Positions 28,686 to 38,441 of a DNA stretch of 64,000 bases are shown here, one piece after another. Positions within the stretch are counted from its first letter, which is position 1. Each line of letters begins with the position of its first letter. A program made the position numbers and the translations under genes. This stretch comes from Sinorhizobium medicae (GTDB lineage Bacteria; Pseudomonadota; Alphaproteobacteria; Rhizobiales; Rhizobiaceae). The notes beneath the pieces were generated by a model. That model saw only the letters and a list, made by a program, of their open reading frames with translations, did not search any database and was not told the DNA's origin. The stretch lies in contig NZ_VITA01000008.1 of NCBI RefSeq assembly GCF_007827695.1, positions 124,001 to 188,000 of the forward strand, in the 5' to 3' direction.

Positions 28686-28889
28686 TCAGAGGTCGATGTC
28701 GAGGATCGCCATCGAGAAATTGTAGGAGAGCTCGCCGTCCTCCTCGTCGCGGAAGACCACACCGAGAAATTCGTCGCCGAGATAGACTTCGGCGGATTCG
28801 TCCTTCTTCGGGCGAGCCTTGACAACCATGGACTGATTGAACGTGCGCTTAAGATAGGCCTCAAGCTTGCGGATTTCTTCGGGCTTCAA
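28686..28889 (-). CDS. DUF3126 family small protein
   Basis: 67-residue protein of unknown function restricted mainly to alphaproteobacteria. It reads KPEEIRKLEAYLKRTFNQ, then RPKKDESAEVYLGDEFLGVVFRDEEDGELSYNFSMAILDIDL; the C-terminal half is acidic. The start is TTG at 28889 with GGAG seven bases upstream. Without this codon the frame runs back into the spacer after cysE, where nothing is conserved. It may be cotranscribed with cysE, which ends 153 bases upstream. Confidence 0.82.
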   Translation of the reverse strand: MKPEEIRKLEAYLKRTFNQSMVVKARPKKDESAEVYLGDEFLGVVFRDEEDGELSYNFSMAILDIDL

Positions 28890-29042
28890 AACTATTCTCC
28901 GTAGCCGTTTAATTTGCCGCGCTTGTGACACGGGCCGTTGGCAGGTGTAAACCCGTTTCAGCACCGAGCCCAGGCGGAGAGGTGCACCACTTTCCGAACC
29001 TCTTGAAACGCCGCGACAATTTTTCCCGTAACCTGGGGTCGC

Positions 29043-29870
29043 TCAGATATCGAACGACGCCAGGATCTGGTCCATCTGACGCGACGGCTCGGAACAGCCA
29101 GCCTCGCCGACGACCTTCGCCGGCACCCCGGCAACCGTTGATTTCGGAGGAACGGCTTTCAGCACGACTGAGCCGGCAGCCACGCGCGAGCAATGGCCGA
29201 TATGGATATTGCCGAGAATCTTGGCTCCGGCACCGATCAGCACGCCGTTGCCGATCTTCGGATGGCGGTCGCTGCCTTCCTTGCCGGTGCCGCCAAGCGT
29301 CACGCCGTGCAAGATCGAAACATTGTCGCCGATGATTGCGGTCTCGCCGACGACGAGGCCCGTCGCATGGTCGAGGAAGATGCCGCGCCCAATGCGGGCG
29401 GCCGGATTGATGTCGGTCTGGAAGACGCTGGAGGAGCGGCTCTGGAGATAGAGCGCAAAGTCTCGCCGACCACGATTCCACAGCCAGTGCGCCAGACGGT
29501 GCGTCTGTATGGCATGGAAGCCCTTGAAATAGAGCACGGGCTCCACGAAGCGCGTGCAGGCGGGATCGCGATCGTAGACCGCCTGGATATCGACGCGCAG
29601 GATGGCGCCCCATTCGGGCCAGTCGTCCAGCATTTCGGCAAAGGTTTGATGCAGGAGGCTTGCCTGGAGATCGGGATGGTCCAGCCTCTCGCAGATCCGG
29701 TAGATAACACAGTCTTCCAGGGAATGCTGATTGACCACCGTGGAATAAAGAAAGGCGGCAAGCATCGGGTCGCGCTCGGCGGCAAGACGCGCCTCTTCAC
29801 GCAGGCTGTCCCAGATCGGGTCGATCGCGTCGAGCGATTCCGTGTGACGAAGTTCTGTTTTGGCGACCAT
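29043..29870 (-). CDS. cysE: Serine O-acetyltransferase
   Basis: Makes O-acetylserine, the carbon acceptor for sulfide in cysteine synthesis. 275 residues: an N-terminal helical domain (IWDSLREEARLAAERDPMLAAFL) and C-terminal hexapeptide beta-helix with PAARIGRGIFLDHATGLVVGE, where the catalytic His lies, and DNVSILHGVTLGGTG. ATG 29870 has AAGGAG upstream. Its product links to the cysG-cysI operon further right. Confidence 0.95.
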   Translation of the reverse strand: MVAKTELRHTESLDAIDPIWDSLREEARLAAERDPMLAAFLYSTVVNQHSLEDCVIYRICERLDHPDLQASLLHQTFAEMLDDWPEWGAILRVDIQAVYDRDPACTRFVEPVLYFKGFHAIQTHRLAHWLWNRGRRDFALYLQSRSSSVFQTDINPAARIGRGIFLDHATGLVVGETAIIGDNVSILHGVTLGGTGKEGSDRHPKIGNGVLIGAGAKILGNIHIGHCSRVAAGSVVLKAVPPKSTVAGVPAKVVGEAGCSEPSRQMDQILASFDI

Positions 29871-30056
29871 GGTCGCGCTCCTTCCTGGGTGGTCCCTCGG
29901 CGGGGCATCTTGGGCCGGCCGGTCCGTGGCCGGTTCGTTGCCGGCATATATAGGCCAATTCCGGGCCGACATAAATGGGCTGACCCGATTTCACCTCCCG
30001 GTAGTGGCTCGGAGTTGATCCAAGTCGGGTAAATTGCGTCCTGAAATTATCGATAT

Positions 30057-30842
30057 TTAGGCGCGCCCGACCTCGGCAAGGAATTCCAGCACGGCCTTCT
30101 TGAACACGCGGTCACCCACCGCAAGCATGTGATCGCGCCCGGGAATGTCGAGTGCCAGGGCATGCTGCATCAGCGCGGCAAGCTCCTGGGCCGATCCGGC
30201 GATGTCGTCCTTTGTCCCGACGCCGATCAGCACCGGCACGTCTATGCGGCCGACCTCTTCGGCGCTAAGCAGATCACGCGACGTCGATATGCAGGCGGCG
30301 AGCGCCTGACGATCGCTTTTCGTCTGGTCTGCAAAGGCGCGAAACGTCCGGCCGCGCTCGTGCGTCACATCCTCCAACGAAGGTGCAAGCAGCGCGTCGG
30401 CAATTGGATCCCACTCTCCCACGCCGGTGATCATGCCTATTCCGAGACCACCGAACACCAGCGAACGAACCCTGGCCGGGTGTTGCAGGGCCAGGAAGGC
30501 AGAGATCCGCGCGCCCATCGAATATCCCATGACATGCGCTTCGCCGATCCCGAGATGCACCAGAAGCGCTGCCGCATCCCCGGCCATCTGATGCGGGTGA
30601 TAGAGCGAGGGGTCATGCGGCTTGCTGCTTTGCCCGTGTCCGCGATTGTCCAGCGCGATGACCCGGTATCCGGCGTCCCCAAGCGTCTTGAGCCAGCCCG
30701 GAAATACCCAGTTCACATTGGCGCTCGAAGCAAAGCCGTGAATGAGCAGAATCGGATCGCCCGACGGGTCGCCCTCGTCGAAATAGGCGATTTCCAGTCC
30801 GTCATGCACGAAGCGGGAAAATAGCGGAGGATTCAAGTCCAT
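30057..30842 (-). CDS. Alpha/beta hydrolase
   Basis: 261-residue alpha/beta hydrolase of unknown substrate. The oxyanion region is LLIHGFASSANVNWV, the nucleophile elbow GYSMGARIS (Ser), and the catalytic His lies in IPGRDHMLAVGD; DNRGHGQSSKPHDP is typical of the esterase/haloalkane-like superfamily. I choose ATG 30842 (MDLNPPLF), which has AGGA seven bases upstream; an ATG at 30866 would add eight residues but lacks a ribosome site. Divergent from the zinc-finger gene. Confidence 0.88.
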   Translation of the reverse strand: MDLNPPLFSRFVHDGLEIAYFDEGDPSGDPILLIHGFASSANVNWVFPGWLKTLGDAGYRVIALDNRGHGQSSKPHDPSLYHPHQMAGDAAALLVHLGIGEAHVMGYSMGARISAFLALQHPARVRSLVFGGLGIGMITGVGEWDPIADALLAPSLEDVTHERGRTFRAFADQTKSDRQALAACISTSRDLLSAEEVGRIDVPVLIGVGTKDDIAGSAQELAALMQHALALDIPGRDHMLAVGDRVFKKAVLEFLAEVGRA

Positions 30843-31021
30843 CTCGTCTTCCTGGTATTGGTTCATTGGCAAGGAGGTTAGTTGCTGAGGCAACTGCAGA
30901 AAACCCAAAAACCACAGGGGGCAGCATGTTGCTGCTACACATTTTCTCCAAAGCTCACTATGGTGCCAGCAAATTCGACACCCCAAAACAACATCTCAGA
31001 CTGCATATATCGGAGTACGAC

Positions 31022-31267
31022 ATGGCCGGCCACAGCATCCCCCATTTCCAGAACGACGGCGGGCACCGGGTCATTGAGATCGGCGTCAAGGAATTCATGT
31101 GCACGGGCGCTTCCGTCCCGTTCGATCATCCTCACATCTTCGTCGACATGGGCGACGAAAACGAGAAGGTCTGTTCCTACTGCTCGACGCTCTACCGTTA
31201 CAATCCCTCTCTAAAGGCAACGGAAACCATCCCGCCGGGTTGCCTTTTCTCCACCAAAGCCGCTTGA
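31022..31267 (+). CDS. Zinc-finger domain protein of the NDUFS6 / complex I 13-kDa type
   Basis: 81 residues with a zf-CHCC pattern: Cys in EFMCTG, His in FDHPHIF, then CSYC, followed by STLYRYNP. In mitochondria the homologous NDUFS6 binds zinc and joins complex I late in assembly; alphaproteobacterial complex I contains a counterpart. Here the gene stands away from any nuo cluster. GGAG lies six bases before the ATG. Confidence 0.85.
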   Translation: MAGHSIPHFQNDGGHRVIEIGVKEFMCTGASVPFDHPHIFVDMGDENEKVCSYCSTLYRYNPSLKATETIPPGCLFSTKAA

Positions 31268-31294
31268 CCCGGCACAGGCGACGGCGCGGCGTTC

Positions 31295-32464
31295 ATGCAA
31301 AAGGCTGAGCGGGTTGCGATCGTCGGCGCCGGCATCGCCGGGCTGACGACCGCGCTTTGCCTCGCCCGGCGGGGTTACCGGACCGACATCTTCGAGCAGG
31401 CCGACGCGCTGGACGAAGTCGGAGCCGGGCTTCAGCTTTCGCCGAATGCATCGCGCATCCTCATCGAACTTGGCTTGCTGCCCGCTCTCGAAAGCGTCTG
31501 GAGCGAACCGGGGGAGATCTCGCTTGCCGACGGCCGCTCGCTGCGGCAGCTTGCAAGCGTGCCTGCCGGCGCGCATGCCCGCGCGCGCTGGGGCGCACCC
31601 TACGCCGTCCTGCATCGCGCCAGCTTGCAGGCGATCCTCCTGGACGCCGTCCGGGCGGAACCGCTTTGCCGCCTTCATCTGGGAAGCCGCATCGGCGACG
31701 ATCCGCAAGCAGCCATTTTCGAGGCGATCAAGCAAACACCGGCCGCAATCATCGGCGCCGACGGGATCTGGTCGCGGATCCGCACCTCGATTCCAGGCGC
31801 AGGCAGCTCCCGCTTTTCGGGCAATATTGCCTGGCGCTTCACGCTGCCACGTACCCGGGCGCCTGCCTGCCTGCCGCATGACCGAGTTACGGCCTTCCTC
31901 GCGCCGAGGGCCCATCTGGTTGCCTATCCAATCCGAAAGATCGACGGCTTCAACCTCGTTGCGATCGTTGCTGGAAATGCATCTGGGGAAACGTGGGCGG
32001 GGCGGGAAACCGCCGATCGCCGGCGCGCGTTCGAAAGGGCTTTCGGGGATTGGCATCCCGACCTTCGCTCGCTGCTCGACCACGCCGCGCCGGCGACCTG
32101 CTGGCCGCTCTGCACGGTGGCCGATGGAGCCTGGCACAATCGGCGCGACACCATCCTCATCGGCGATGCCGCCCATGCCATGACGCCGTTTGCGGCCCAG
32201 GGCGCGGCCATGGCCATCGAGGACGCCTGGGAGCTCGCCATCCGCATCGCGGACAGCCCGGATACTCCCTCCGCCTTCTCGCGCTATGAAGAGGCACGCC
32301 GGGCGCGGATCGGCCGCGTCCGCAAGCGCGCCGCCTTCAACAGCTTTGCCTATCACGCCGCGGGTCCAGTACGCATCGCGCGCGATTTCATTCTCGCCTC
32401 CAGGAAACCGGAAGCACTTGCCGCGGATTTCGACTGGCTTTTCGGCTATGGCGCGCAAAAGTGA
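31295..32464 (+). CDS. FAD-dependent monooxygenase
   Basis: 389-residue flavoprotein of the aromatic hydroxylase group (PHBH/UbiH fold, salicylate-hydroxylase-like). The N-terminal dinucleotide motif VAIVGAGIAGLTTAL, the internal IIGADGIWSRIR (DG motif) and the C-terminal GDAAHAMTPFAAQGAAMAIEDA are intact. The substrate cannot be read from sequence. It starts 27 bases after the zinc-finger gene and converges with metC, with a GGGGAGGCG/CGCCTTCCCC hairpin between them (32466-32490). Confidence 0.9.
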   Translation: MQKAERVAIVGAGIAGLTTALCLARRGYRTDIFEQADALDEVGAGLQLSPNASRILIELGLLPALESVWSEPGEISLADGRSLRQLASVPAGAHARARWGAPYAVLHRASLQAILLDAVRAEPLCRLHLGSRIGDDPQAAIFEAIKQTPAAIIGADGIWSRIRTSIPGAGSSRFSGNIAWRFTLPRTRAPACLPHDRVTAFLAPRAHLVAYPIRKIDGFNLVAIVAGNASGETWAGRETADRRRAFERAFGDWHPDLRSLLDHAAPATCWPLCTVADGAWHNRRDTILIGDAAHAMTPFAAQGAAMAIEDAWELAIRIADSPDTPSAFSRYEEARRARIGRVRKRAAFNSFAYHAAGPVRIARDFILASRKPEALAADFDWLFGYGAQK

Positions 32465-32506
32465 TGGGGAGGCGCCTCATCGCCTTCCCCACCGCGTCAT
32501 TCGGCG

Positions 32507-33694
32507 TCAGAGCGCATTTGCGGCAGCGAGACCGGCTTCAACATCCCGGCGGATGTCCGGCACGTCTTCGAGCCCGATCTGCAGCCGGATGACCGGCCCC
32601 TCCTGAGGCGCCTTGGCGACCTTGCGATCGGAGAGGTTCACGTGAACGGCGAGGCTCTCGAATCCGCCCCAGGAGTAGCCGAGTCCGAAGATCGAGAGCG
32701 CGTCCAGGAAGGCATGCGCCTTTGCCTTGCCGTTTTCGGGATCGGCCTTGAGCACGAAGGAGAATATTCCGCTTGCGCCGCCGAAATCGCGCTTCCACAA
32801 CTCATGGCCCGGAAAGCTCGGCAGTGCCGGATGAAGCACCCGCGCCACCTCCTCGCGGCCCTCGAGCCATTCGGCAATCGCAAGCGCGCTTGCCTGGTGT
32901 CGCTCCAGGCGGACGCCCATTGTGCGCAGGCCGCGCAGGATCTGATAGCTGTCGTCCGGCGAAACGCAGACACCCAGTGTCACCATCGCCTCGCTCAGTG
33001 CCGGCCAATGGGCCGCGTTGGCCGATACGGTTCCAAGCAGAACGTCCGAGTGACCCGAGGGATATTTGGTCGCCGCGTGGATCGAAACGTCGACGCCGTA
33101 ATCGAGCGGCCGGAAATAGACGGGCGTCGCCCAGGTGTTGTCCATGGTCACGATGCAGCCATGCCGGTGCGCGGCGGCGGCAATCGCCGGTATATCCTGC
33201 ATCTCGAACGTATTCGAGCCCGGCGCTTCGGTATGCACCAGCCGCGTGTTCGGCCTGATCAGATTCTCTATGCCCGCCCCGATGGACGGGTCATAATATT
33301 CAACGGTAACGCCGAGCCTTGTGAGCATAGTGTCGCAGAAGTGGCGGGTGGGAAAATAGACCGAATCGACGATAAGGACATGGTCGCCCGAGGAGAGATA
33401 GGCGAGGAAAGGCACAGTGACCGCTGCGAGGCCCGAGGGAACGAGGATCGTCCCGGCCGCGCCCTCCAGTTCGTTGATCGCCTCACAAAGCGCGTCGGTG
33501 GTCGGCGTGCCGCGCGTGCCATAGGTATATTTCTGAGACCGCGTCTCCATCGTCCTCGCATTCGGGAAGAGCACGGTGGAAGCGTGTACCACCGGTGGAT
33601 TGACGAAGCCGTGATAGTCGGAAGGGTTATTGCCGGTGTGTGCGAGACGGGTATTGATGCCCTGCTCCGCTCGCGCGTTCGTCTTGTCTGCCAT
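32507..33694 (-). CDS. metC: Cystathionine beta-lyase
   Basis: PLP enzyme that splits cystathionine to homocysteine, pyruvate and ammonia in methionine synthesis. 395 residues; Cys/Met-metabolism family features are YTYGTRGTPTTDALCEAINELEGA, the phosphate-binding VPSGLAAVTVPFLA, DNTWATP and the PLP lysine in HAATKYPSGHSD. The ATG at 33694 fits the family start. The gene is divergent from aapJ. No convincing SAM-responsive riboswitch was found in its leader. Confidence 0.93.
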   Translation of the reverse strand: MADKTNARAEQGINTRLAHTGNNPSDYHGFVNPPVVHASTVLFPNARTMETRSQKYTYGTRGTPTTDALCEAINELEGAAGTILVPSGLAAVTVPFLAYLSSGDHVLIVDSVYFPTRHFCDTMLTRLGVTVEYYDPSIGAGIENLIRPNTRLVHTEAPGSNTFEMQDIPAIAAAAHRHGCIVTMDNTWATPVYFRPLDYGVDVSIHAATKYPSGHSDVLLGTVSANAAHWPALSEAMVTLGVCVSPDDSYQILRGLRTMGVRLERHQASALAIAEWLEGREEVARVLHPALPSFPGHELWKRDFGGASGIFSFVLKADPENGKAKAHAFLDALSIFGLGYSWGGFESLAVHVNLSDRKVAKAPQEGPVIRLQIGLEDVPDIRRDVEAGLAAANAL

Positions 33695-34029
33695 TGAAAC
33701 ATCCGCTGTTGAATTCCGCTGCCGACTCATCGGACGGGATACCGGCCGGGTCAAGGAAAAATTCAAGTGGCGAGCCTCGTGGTCCGGAAGGAGGCCAACT
33801 GGCGGTTTTTTGTTCATGACCGGCAATTCCAGCGCCAAACCGCCTAAACTTCTGGCGAGTTTCACGTTTTTCACATCGAAATTCGTAAATTCGGAGACCT
33901 CTCTTGACCCTTCCATGTTTTGAGCATGAGATAGATTGTACTCACGCCAGGAGGGTGGCTGAGGCTGCACGCGCGAAAACGCGCGACTGTGCAGACGGGA
34001 CCAAACGACAACCGAAAAGGTTCAAAAAA
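33695..34029. promoter_or_regulatory. metC-aapJ divergent intergenic region
   Basis: 335 bases. Toward aapJ, TTGACC (33904-33909) could be a -35, with an AT-rich stretch GAGATAGATT about 19 bases on. The transcribed leader carries a hairpin CGCGCG-AAAA-CGCGCG (33970-33985) within TGCA-flanked sequence. Toward metC a CTTGAC on the minus strand near 33749 has only a poor -10. An inverted GGCGGTTT/AAACCGCC pair near 33797-33846 is of unknown meaning. Confidence 0.4.
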
Positions 34030-35055
34030 ATGGCAAGAACAATTCTGACAGCTCTCGTAAGCGCCGCTGTCATGGGGGTAGGCTCATATGCGGCATCGGC
34101 CGCGACACTTGACGACGTGAAGGCAAAGGGATTCGTCCAATGCGGCGTGAATACGGGTCTCGCCGGTTTCGCGGCCCCTAACGCTTCGGGCGATTGGAGC
34201 GGTTTCGACGTCGACTACTGCAAGGCGATTGCCGCTGCTGTCTTCGGCGACGCAACCAAGGTGAAGTACACGCCGCTGTCGGCGAAGGAACGCTTTCCGG
34301 CTCTCCAGTCCGGCGAAGTCGACGTGCTCGCACGCAATACGACCTGGTCGATCAACCGTGACACGGCTCTCGGCTTCAATTTCCGTCCGGTCAACTATTA
34401 TGACGGTCAAGGCTTCATGGTTCGCAAGGAACTCGATGTGAAGTCTGCCCTCGAACTTTCGGGCGCTGCCGTCTGCGTACAGACAGGCACCACGACCGAA
34501 CTCAACCTCGCCGACTACTTCAAGGCGAACAATCTGCAGTACAATCCGGTCGTCTTCGAAAAGCTGGAAGAAGTGAATGCTGCCTACGACGCCGGCCGCT
34601 GCGACGTCTATACAACCGACCAGTCCGGCCTTTATTCGCTGCGCCTCACGCTCTCTAAGCCCGACGATCACATCGTGCTGCCGGAGATTATCTCGAAAGA
34701 GCCTCTCGCACCTGCAGTCCGACAAGGCGACGATCAGTGGTTCGACATCGTCAGTTGGGTCCATTACGCCCTGGTCCAGGCCGAAGAATTCGGCGTCACC
34801 CAGGCCAATGTCGAAGAAATGAAGAAGTCGGCGAACCCTGATGTTCAGCGCTTTCTGGGCGTCGAAGCCGACAGCAAGATCGGCACCGACCTCGGCCTGA
34901 CCAACGAATGGGCCGTCAACATCGTCAAGGCGGTCGGCAATTACGGCGAAGTGTTCGATCGCAACATCGGCGCCGGCAGCCCGCTGAAGATCGAGCGAGG
35001 CCTCAACGCCCTCTGGAACAAGGGCGGTCTGCAATACGCCCCGCCGGTCCGCTAA
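34030..35055 (+). CDS. aapJ: General L-amino acid ABC transporter, substrate-binding protein
   Basis: Periplasmic receptor of the broad-specificity amino-acid importer of rhizobia. 341 residues with a signal peptide ending SYAASA (about residue 24), then TLDDVKAKGFVQCGVNTGLAGFA. The SBP_bac_3 signature GFDVDYCKAIAAAVFGD, the NTTWSINRDT and QTGTTTELNLADYF blocks are typical of AapJ/BztA. First gene of aapJQMP; the 75-base spacer before aapQ may lower expression of the membrane parts. Confidence 0.96.
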   Translation: MARTILTALVSAAVMGVGSYAASAATLDDVKAKGFVQCGVNTGLAGFAAPNASGDWSGFDVDYCKAIAAAVFGDATKVKYTPLSAKERFPALQSGEVDVLARNTTWSINRDTALGFNFRPVNYYDGQGFMVRKELDVKSALELSGAAVCVQTGTTTELNLADYFKANNLQYNPVVFEKLEEVNAAYDAGRCDVYTTDQSGLYSLRLTLSKPDDHIVLPEIISKEPLAPAVRQGDDQWFDIVSWVHYALVQAEEFGVTQANVEEMKKSANPDVQRFLGVEADSKIGTDLGLTNEWAVNIVKAVGNYGEVFDRNIGAGSPLKIERGLNALWNKGGLQYAPPVR

Positions 35056-35154
35056 ACCGGCCAATATGCCCGGGGGCGGCGTCGCCGTTCCCCCGGGCGA
35101 AGAACCCGATAAAGGGGACACCCGAGAAGGGTGCATAAGGGGAAGAGGCATTGC

Positions 35155-36348
35155 ATGGCCATTGGCGTCACCAACGTGCCTGAACGAAGCAAATCCTCAG
35201 GATCGATCATCAATGATCCTCAGGTGCGCGGGATATTCTATCAGGCAATCACCATCATCATTCTCGCAGCGCTCATCTACTGGATCGTCGATAACACTGT
35301 CGACAATCTCAGGCGCGCGAATATCGCGTCCGGCTATGACTTTCTGAGGAGTCGCGCCGGTTTCGACGTCGGGCAGTCGCTGATTTCATTCACCAGCGAT
35401 TCCACCTATGGCCGCGCTTTGCTGGTCGGCTTCATCAACACATTGCTCGTCGCGATCACCGGTATCATCACCGCGACAATCATCGGCTTCCTCGTCGGTA
35501 TCGGACGCCTTTCGCACAACTGGATCATTGCCAAGCTCTCGCTGGCCTATGTGGAGGTGTTCCGCAACATCCCGCCGCTGCTCGTCATATTCTTCTGGTA
35601 TAGCGGGGTGCTGTCGATATTGCCGCAGGCACGAGATGCACTTGCCCTGCCCTTCGATATCTTTCTGAGCAATCGCGGTGTCGCCTTTCCAAGGCCGGTT
35701 GCCGGAGAGGGTGCCGAATACACGCTCCTCGCGTTTATCATCGCAATAGCTGCAAGCGTGTTCTTTACCCGCTACGCGCGCCAACGGCAGTTGGCGACCG
35801 GCGAGCGGCTTCCCGTCCTGTGGACCGTTCTTGGATTGATCATCGGTCTGCCGCTGATCACATTCCTCGTAACCGGTGCGCCGATCGGCTTCGACGTTCC
35901 GGTGGCAGGCAAGTTCAACCTTACCGGCGGTTCGGTCGTCGGACCGGAATTCATGTCGCTGTTCCTGGCGCTCTCATTCTATACGGCAGCCTTCATCGCC
36001 GAGATCGTCAGGGCGGGTATCCGCGGTGTCTCAAAAGGACAGACGGAGGCGGCACATGCACTTGGCATACGCCCATCGCTGACGACCCGCCTGGTGGTCG
36101 TGCCGCAGGCGATGCGCATCATCATTCCGCCGCTGACCAGCCAATATCTTAACCTCACCAAGAACTCCTCCCTGGCGGTCGCAATCGGCTATGCCGACCT
36201 CGTGGCCGTCGGCGGCACCATTCTCAACCAGACCGGACAATCGATCGAGGTCGTAAGCATCTGGCTCATCGTCTATCTCAGCCTGAGCCTCGCGACGTCG
36301 CTGTTCATGAACTGGTACAACGCCCGCATGGCGCTGGTGGAGAGGTGA
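35155..36348 (+). CDS. aapQ: General L-amino acid ABC transporter, permease AapQ
   Basis: 397-residue inner-membrane permease, longer than common HisQ-type subunits as expected for AapQ/BztB. It has an N-terminal helix ([20 protein letters not shown]), further helices, and the EAA loop [28 protein letters not shown] near the end. ATG 35155 has GGGGAAGAGG upstream; the ATG at 35131 is less likely. Ends four bases before aapM. Confidence 0.95.
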   Translation: MAIGVTNVPERSKSSGSIINDPQVRGIFYQAITIIILAALIYWIVDNTVDNLRRANIASGYDFLRSRAGFDVGQSLISFTSDSTYGRALLVGFINTLLVAITGIITATIIGFLVGIGRLSHNWIIAKLSLAYVEVFRNIPPLLVIFFWYSGVLSILPQARDALALPFDIFLSNRGVAFPRPVAGEGAEYTLLAFIIAIAASVFFTRYARQRQLATGERLPVLWTVLGLIIGLPLITFLVTGAPIGFDVPVAGKFNLTGGSVVGPEFMSLFLALSFYTAAFIAEIVRAGIRGVSKGQTEAAHALGIRPSLTTRLVVVPQAMRIIIPPLTSQYLNLTKNSSLAVAIGYADLVAVGGTILNQTGQSIEVVSIWLIVYLSLSLATSLFMNWYNARMALVER

Positions 36349-36352
36349 TATC

Positions 36353-37507
36353 ATGAGCACGCAACAAGCAACTTTCGTTCGTGCTTCGATGATCGAAGCC
36401 TCGCCAGCCCCTTCGCTTGAAAGAGGTGCTGCCTCCTGGCTGCGGCGAAATCTCTTCGCCACGCCGAAGGACAGCGTTCTGACGATCATCAGCCTGCTTA
36501 TCCTGGCGTGGCTGGTGCCCCCCGCAATCCAATGGCTCTTCATCGATGCCGCCTGGAGCGGCGGTGGCCGGGGCGTTTGCGCAACGCTGTCGCAGGGCGG
36601 TTCGCAGCCGGAAGGCTGGAGCGGCGCATGCTGGGCGTTCGTCAATGCGAAATTCGCCCAGTTCCTTTTCGGCCGCTATCCGCTCGACGAGCGCTGGCGT
36701 CCTGCGCTGGTCGGCATTCTTTTCGTCCTGCTCCTCGTGCCTATGCTGATACCCAGGATCCCATACAAGGGACTGAACGCGCTTCTACTGCTGGGCGCCC
36801 TGCCCGTCCTCGCGGCGATCCTGCTCCCCGGCGGCTGGTTCGGCCTTACCTATGTCGAAACGCCGCTCTGGGGCGGCCTGATGGTCACCCTGGTACTGTC
36901 CTTCGTCGGAATAGCCGTTTCGCTGCCGCTCGGCATTCTGCTGGCGCTCGGACGCCGGTCGAACATGCCGGTCATAAAAATGCTCTGCACGGCCTTCATC
37001 GAGGTCATCCGCGGCGTTCCGCTGATCACCGTGCTTTTCATGGCAAGCGTGATGCTGCCGCTTTTCCTGCCGCAGGGCGTCACCTTCGACAAGTTCCTGC
37101 GGGCCCTGATAGGCGTGTCGCTCTTCGCCTCCGCCTATATGGCGGAAGTGGTGCGCGGTGGCTTGCAGGCCATCCCGAAAGGCCAGTATGAAGGCGCCGA
37201 TTCACTGGGCCTCAGCTATTGGCAGAAAATGGGCTTCATCGTCCTGCCGCAGGCACTCAAGCTGGTTATCCCCGGCATCGTCAATACGTTCATAGGCCTC
37301 TTCAAAGACACATCGCTCGTATCGATTATCGGCATGTTCGACCTGCTCGGCATCGTTCGCCTGAACTTCAGCGACACCAACTGGGCAAGCGCCGTCACGC
37401 CGCTGACCGGCCTGATCTTCGCGGGCTTCGTCTTTTGGCTTTTCTGCTTCGGCATGTCGCGCTATTCAGGCTTCATGGAACGCCTGCTCGACAGAAGCCA
37501 GCGGTAA
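36353..37507 (+). CDS. aapM: General L-amino acid ABC transporter, permease AapM
   Basis: 384-residue partner permease. After an N-terminal helix there is a Cys/Gly-rich periplasmic stretch (about residues 60-100), then the typical permease core with [27 protein letters not shown] and the EAA loop [28 protein letters not shown]. It follows aapQ by four bases and precedes aapP by 16. Confidence 0.95.
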   Translation: MSTQQATFVRASMIEASPAPSLERGAASWLRRNLFATPKDSVLTIISLLILAWLVPPAIQWLFIDAAWSGGGRGVCATLSQGGSQPEGWSGACWAFVNAKFAQFLFGRYPLDERWRPALVGILFVLLLVPMLIPRIPYKGLNALLLLGALPVLAAILLPGGWFGLTYVETPLWGGLMVTLVLSFVGIAVSLPLGILLALGRRSNMPVIKMLCTAFIEVIRGVPLITVLFMASVMLPLFLPQGVTFDKFLRALIGVSLFASAYMAEVVRGGLQAIPKGQYEGADSLGLSYWQKMGFIVLPQALKLVIPGIVNTFIGLFKDTSLVSIIGMFDLLGIVRLNFSDTNWASAVTPLTGLIFAGFVFWLFCFGMSRYSGFMERLLDRSQR

Positions 37508-37523
37508 AAAGGGGAACAAGAAA

Positions 37524-38300
37524 ATGGCAAATACCGCCACTACAACGAAAATGGCTCCATCGGCGACGGATGTCGCGATCGAAATTACCAACATGAACAA
37601 ATGGTACGGTGATTTCCATGTGCTTCGCGACATCAATCTCAGGGTCATGAGCGGCGAGCGCATCGTTGTCGCCGGCCCTTCCGGATCCGGAAAGTCGACG
37701 ATGATTCGTTGCATCAACCGGCTCGAAGAGCATCAGAAGGGTAAAATCGTCGTCGACGGGATCGAACTCACCAACGACCTGAAGAAGATCGACGAAGTGC
37801 GCCGGGAAGTCGGCATGGTCTTCCAGCACTTCAACCTCTTCCCGCATCTCACGATCCTGGAAAACTGCACACTGGCGCCGATCTGGGTGCGCAAGATGCC
37901 GAAGAAGGAAGCCGAGGAAGTCGCGATGCACTTCCTGGAGCGCGTAAAGATTCCGGAGCAGGCCAAAAAATATCCGGGTCAGCTTTCGGGCGGCCAGCAG
38001 CAGCGAGTCGCCATTGCCCGCTCACTTTGCATGCGACCGAAAATCCTTCTTTTCGACGAGCCGACCTCTGCACTCGACCCTGAAATGGTCAAGGAAGTGC
38101 TCGACACCATGGTCAGCCTCGCCGAAGAAGGCATGACCATGATCTGCGTGACACATGAAATGGGCTTCGCGCGACAGGTCGCCAACCGCGTGATCTTCAT
38201 GGACCAGGGCCAGATCGTCGAGCAGAACTCGCCGGCTGAGTTCTTCGACAATCCGCAGCATGAGCGGACCAAGCTGTTCCTCAGCCAAATACTGCACTGA
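37524..38300 (+). CDS. aapP: General L-amino acid ABC transporter, ATP-binding protein
   Basis: 258-residue ATPase with Walker [10 protein letters not shown] (residues 51-59), the ABC signature [15 protein letters not shown], Walker [15 protein letters not shown] and the His switch in [11 protein letters not shown]. It belongs to the polar amino-acid importer group (GlnQ/HisP-like). Last gene of the operon, followed 34 bases later by a long stem-loop. Confidence 0.96.
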   Translation: MANTATTTKMAPSATDVAIEITNMNKWYGDFHVLRDINLRVMSGERIVVAGPSGSGKSTMIRCINRLEEHQKGKIVVDGIELTNDLKKIDEVRREVGMVFQHFNLFPHLTILENCTLAPIWVRKMPKKEAEEVAMHFLERVKIPEQAKKYPGQLSGGQQQRVAIARSLCMRPKILLFDEPTSALDPEMVKEVLDTMVSLAEEGMTMICVTHEMGFARQVANRVIFMDQGQIVEQNSPAEFFDNPQHERTKLFLSQILH

Positions 38301-38334
38301 TCACGTTTGATCCTGTGACGTCTCGAAAGCGGCG

Positions 38335-38382
38335 CCCCTCAACACCTTCTTCCCGTCAGAACGGGGAGAAGGTGCTGAGGGG
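38335..38382. repeat. 22-bp stem palindromic element after aapP
   Basis: Left arm 38335-38356 (CCCCTCAACACCTTCTTCCCGT), loop CAGA, right arm 38361-38382, differing at only two positions, both compatible with G-U pairs. The CTTCTTCCCGT...ACGGGGAGAAGGTG core is that of common rhizobial intergenic palindromes. It probably ends or stabilises the aap transcript; no T-run follows. Confidence 0.6.
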
Positions 38383-38441
38383 CGGCCGCAAATCGGCGTG
38401 AGATACTTCTAGATGGACCTATCGCCTCGGCGCCCCGAGGA

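Noticed and set aside
33695-33860. Possible SAM-responsive riboswitch in the metC leader
   Set aside because: Alphaproteobacterial methionine genes often have SAM-II elements, but the expected conserved stretches and pseudoknot were not found in this leader.
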